Shown piece after piece: positions 63,284 to 64,000 of a stretch of DNA of 64,000 nt. Within the stretch, counting starts at the first letter, position 1, and every line of letters starts with the position of its first letter. The stretch is from Dyadobacter chenhuakuii. GTDB taxonomy: Bacteria; Bacteroidota; Bacteroidia; Cytophagales; Spirosomataceae. The position numbers and the translations under genes were made by a program. The stretch spans positions 3,720,001 to 3,784,000 of the forward strand of contig NZ_CP098805.1 of NCBI RefSeq assembly GCF_023821985.2, in the 5' to 3' direction. The notes under the pieces are model-generated. The model saw only the letters and a program-made list of their open reading frames with translations. It was not told where the DNA came from and did not search any database.

Positions 63284-64000
63284 ATGGCGAGTTCAAAATC
63301 CTCGAAAGCGCTCTTAGGCGCAGCATTCCTGATGGCGACTTCGGCAGTCGGCCCGGGTTTTCTGACGCAAACGACGGTTTTCACACAGCAGCTCGCTACG
63401 AGTTTTGGCTTCATCATTCTCCTCACGGTCATCATTGACCTTTGTGCGCAATTCAATATCTGGCAAATCATCACCGTTTCAGGCAAGCGCGCGCAGGAAT
63501 TGGCCGATGCATTGTTTCCCGGATTAGGCTTCCTATTAGCGTTTCTGATCGTCCTCGGCGGATTTGCGTTCAACATTGGCAATGTCGCTGGCGCCGGTTT
63601 GGGGCTGGAAGCGATGACAGGTTTGAATGTGAAAGCCGGCGCAGTCCTGAGCGCAGGCATGGCCATTGGGATTTTCCTGTTCAAAGAAGCGGGAAAAGCG
63701 ATGGATATTTTCAGCCGCGTACTCGGCACATTAATGATCGTTTTGATCTTATATGTTGCTTTTACGTCGCATCCGCCGCTGGTTGCGGCTCTGCACCACA
63801 CGATCTTGCCTGAGAAATTTAATGCGATGGCCGCAGTAACATTGGTCGGCGGGACGGTCGGCGGATACATTTCATTTGCGGGTGCGCACCGGTTGCTCGA
63901 TAGCGGGATCAGCGGCGAAGCATCATTGCCGGAAGTGAACAGAAGCGCCGCAACGGGCATTTTGATCACAACCGTGATTCGTTATCTGCTTTTTCTGGCG
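63284..64000 (+). CDS. NRAMP-superfamily transporter lacking metal ligands (runs off right edge)
   Basis: First 239 residues of an inner-membrane LeuT-fold protein; starts MASSKSSKALLGAAFLMATS, several hydrophobic segments. GPGFLTQTTVFTQQLATSFG aligns with the first NRAMP helix, where metal transporters have DPGN; here that is replaced. The helix-6 region GGTVGGYISFAGAHR lacks the Met-Pro-His motif. So metal transport is unlikely although annotation would call it a divalent metal transporter. 14 bases downstream of the oxoprolinase gene; in Bacillus subtilis the NRAMP-like ycsG is next to the unrelated PxpABC-type 5-oxoprolinase genes, so import of 5-oxoproline or a similar compound is plausible (inference). 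Confidence 0.85.
   Translation, partial: MASSKSSKALLGAAFLMATSAVGPGFLTQTTVFTQQLATSFGFIILLTVIIDLCAQFNIWQIITVSGKRAQELADALFPGLGFLLAFLIVLGGFAFNIGNVAGAGLGLEAMTGLNVKAGAVLSAGMAIGIFLFKEAGKAMDIFSRVLGTLMIVLILYVAFTSHPPLVAALHHTILPEKFNAMAAVTLVGGTVGGYISFAGAHRLLDSGISGEASLPEVNRSAATGILITTVIRYLLFLA

Noticed and set aside
63284..64000. Divalent metal transporter (MntH-like)
   Set aside because: NRAMP fold is recognisable but both metal-binding motifs are missing.

Overview
The window looks like a chromosomal segment of a free-living Bacteroidota bacterium, most probably of the Cytophagales (a Dyadobacter-like organism is my best guess; the genus is inference from overall gene style, not proven). Evidence for the phylum: several promoters match the Bacteroidota pattern (TTTG near -33, 19-base spacer, TANNTTTG near -7), there is a PorE-like lipoprotein and a protease with a type IX secretion sorting domain, many lipoproteins and TonB-independent sugar genes, and weak Shine-Dalgarno sequences.

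Layout. 1-2444 (minus): rpsL, rpsG and the 5' part of fusA (str operon) with a promoter, an internal terminator and a second promoter. 2803-12958 (plus): PorE-like OmpA lipoprotein, short cryptochrome-DASH homologue, LemA-TPM-TPM envelope module, coiled-coil membrane protein, POT peptide transporter and M13 peptidase. 12960-24590 (minus): a catabolic group reading secreted subtilase, nucleoside hydrolase, GH20 hexosaminidase, FucP-type sugar permease and XylR/AraC regulator. 24873-31058: housekeeping genes (aroE, ribD, prmC, moxR, yidD, lgt), a small lipoprotein and an ECF sigma factor. 31559-42680 (plus): a tightly packed seven-gene operon (PfkB-HAD fusion, two paralogous propeller plus alpha/alpha-domain proteins flanking a sialidase-like BNR protein, a YidR/DUF3748 lipoprotein, mannonate dehydratase and an SDR). 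It looks like a hexuronate-type utilisation system without SusC/SusD and is the best candidate for an undescribed system. 42723-58719: Bro-N protein, two ThuA proteins (one a giant fusion ending in a cupredoxin), two Gfo/Idh/MocA oxidoreductases, a TIM-barrel sugar epimerase/isomerase, GH125, GH43, two AraC regulators, a GNAT enzyme and a nucleotidyltransferase. 59421-64000: a fused 5-oxoprolinase (HyuA-HyuB) and the start of an NRAMP-fold transporter that lacks the metal ligands.

Non-coding structure is notable in the second half: a 56-base perfect palindrome (45911-45966), four 133-base tandem units that are themselves nested palindromes (48627-49165), a 25-base-arm inverted repeat (52583-52677), and eleven about 53-base repeats arranged as two opposed blocks (58735-59260). 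No tRNA, rRNA, CRISPR array, insertion sequence or phage was seen.

How the genes work together (inference): the minus-strand group would release and import amino sugars; the 31.5-42.7 kb operon would trim an acidic glycan outside or in the periplasm and convert the uronate via mannonate to 2-keto-3-deoxygluconate; the 43-58 kb set combines glycosidases with secreted and cytoplasmic oxidoreductases plus a sugar epimerase, compatible with oxidoreductive cleavage of glycosides.
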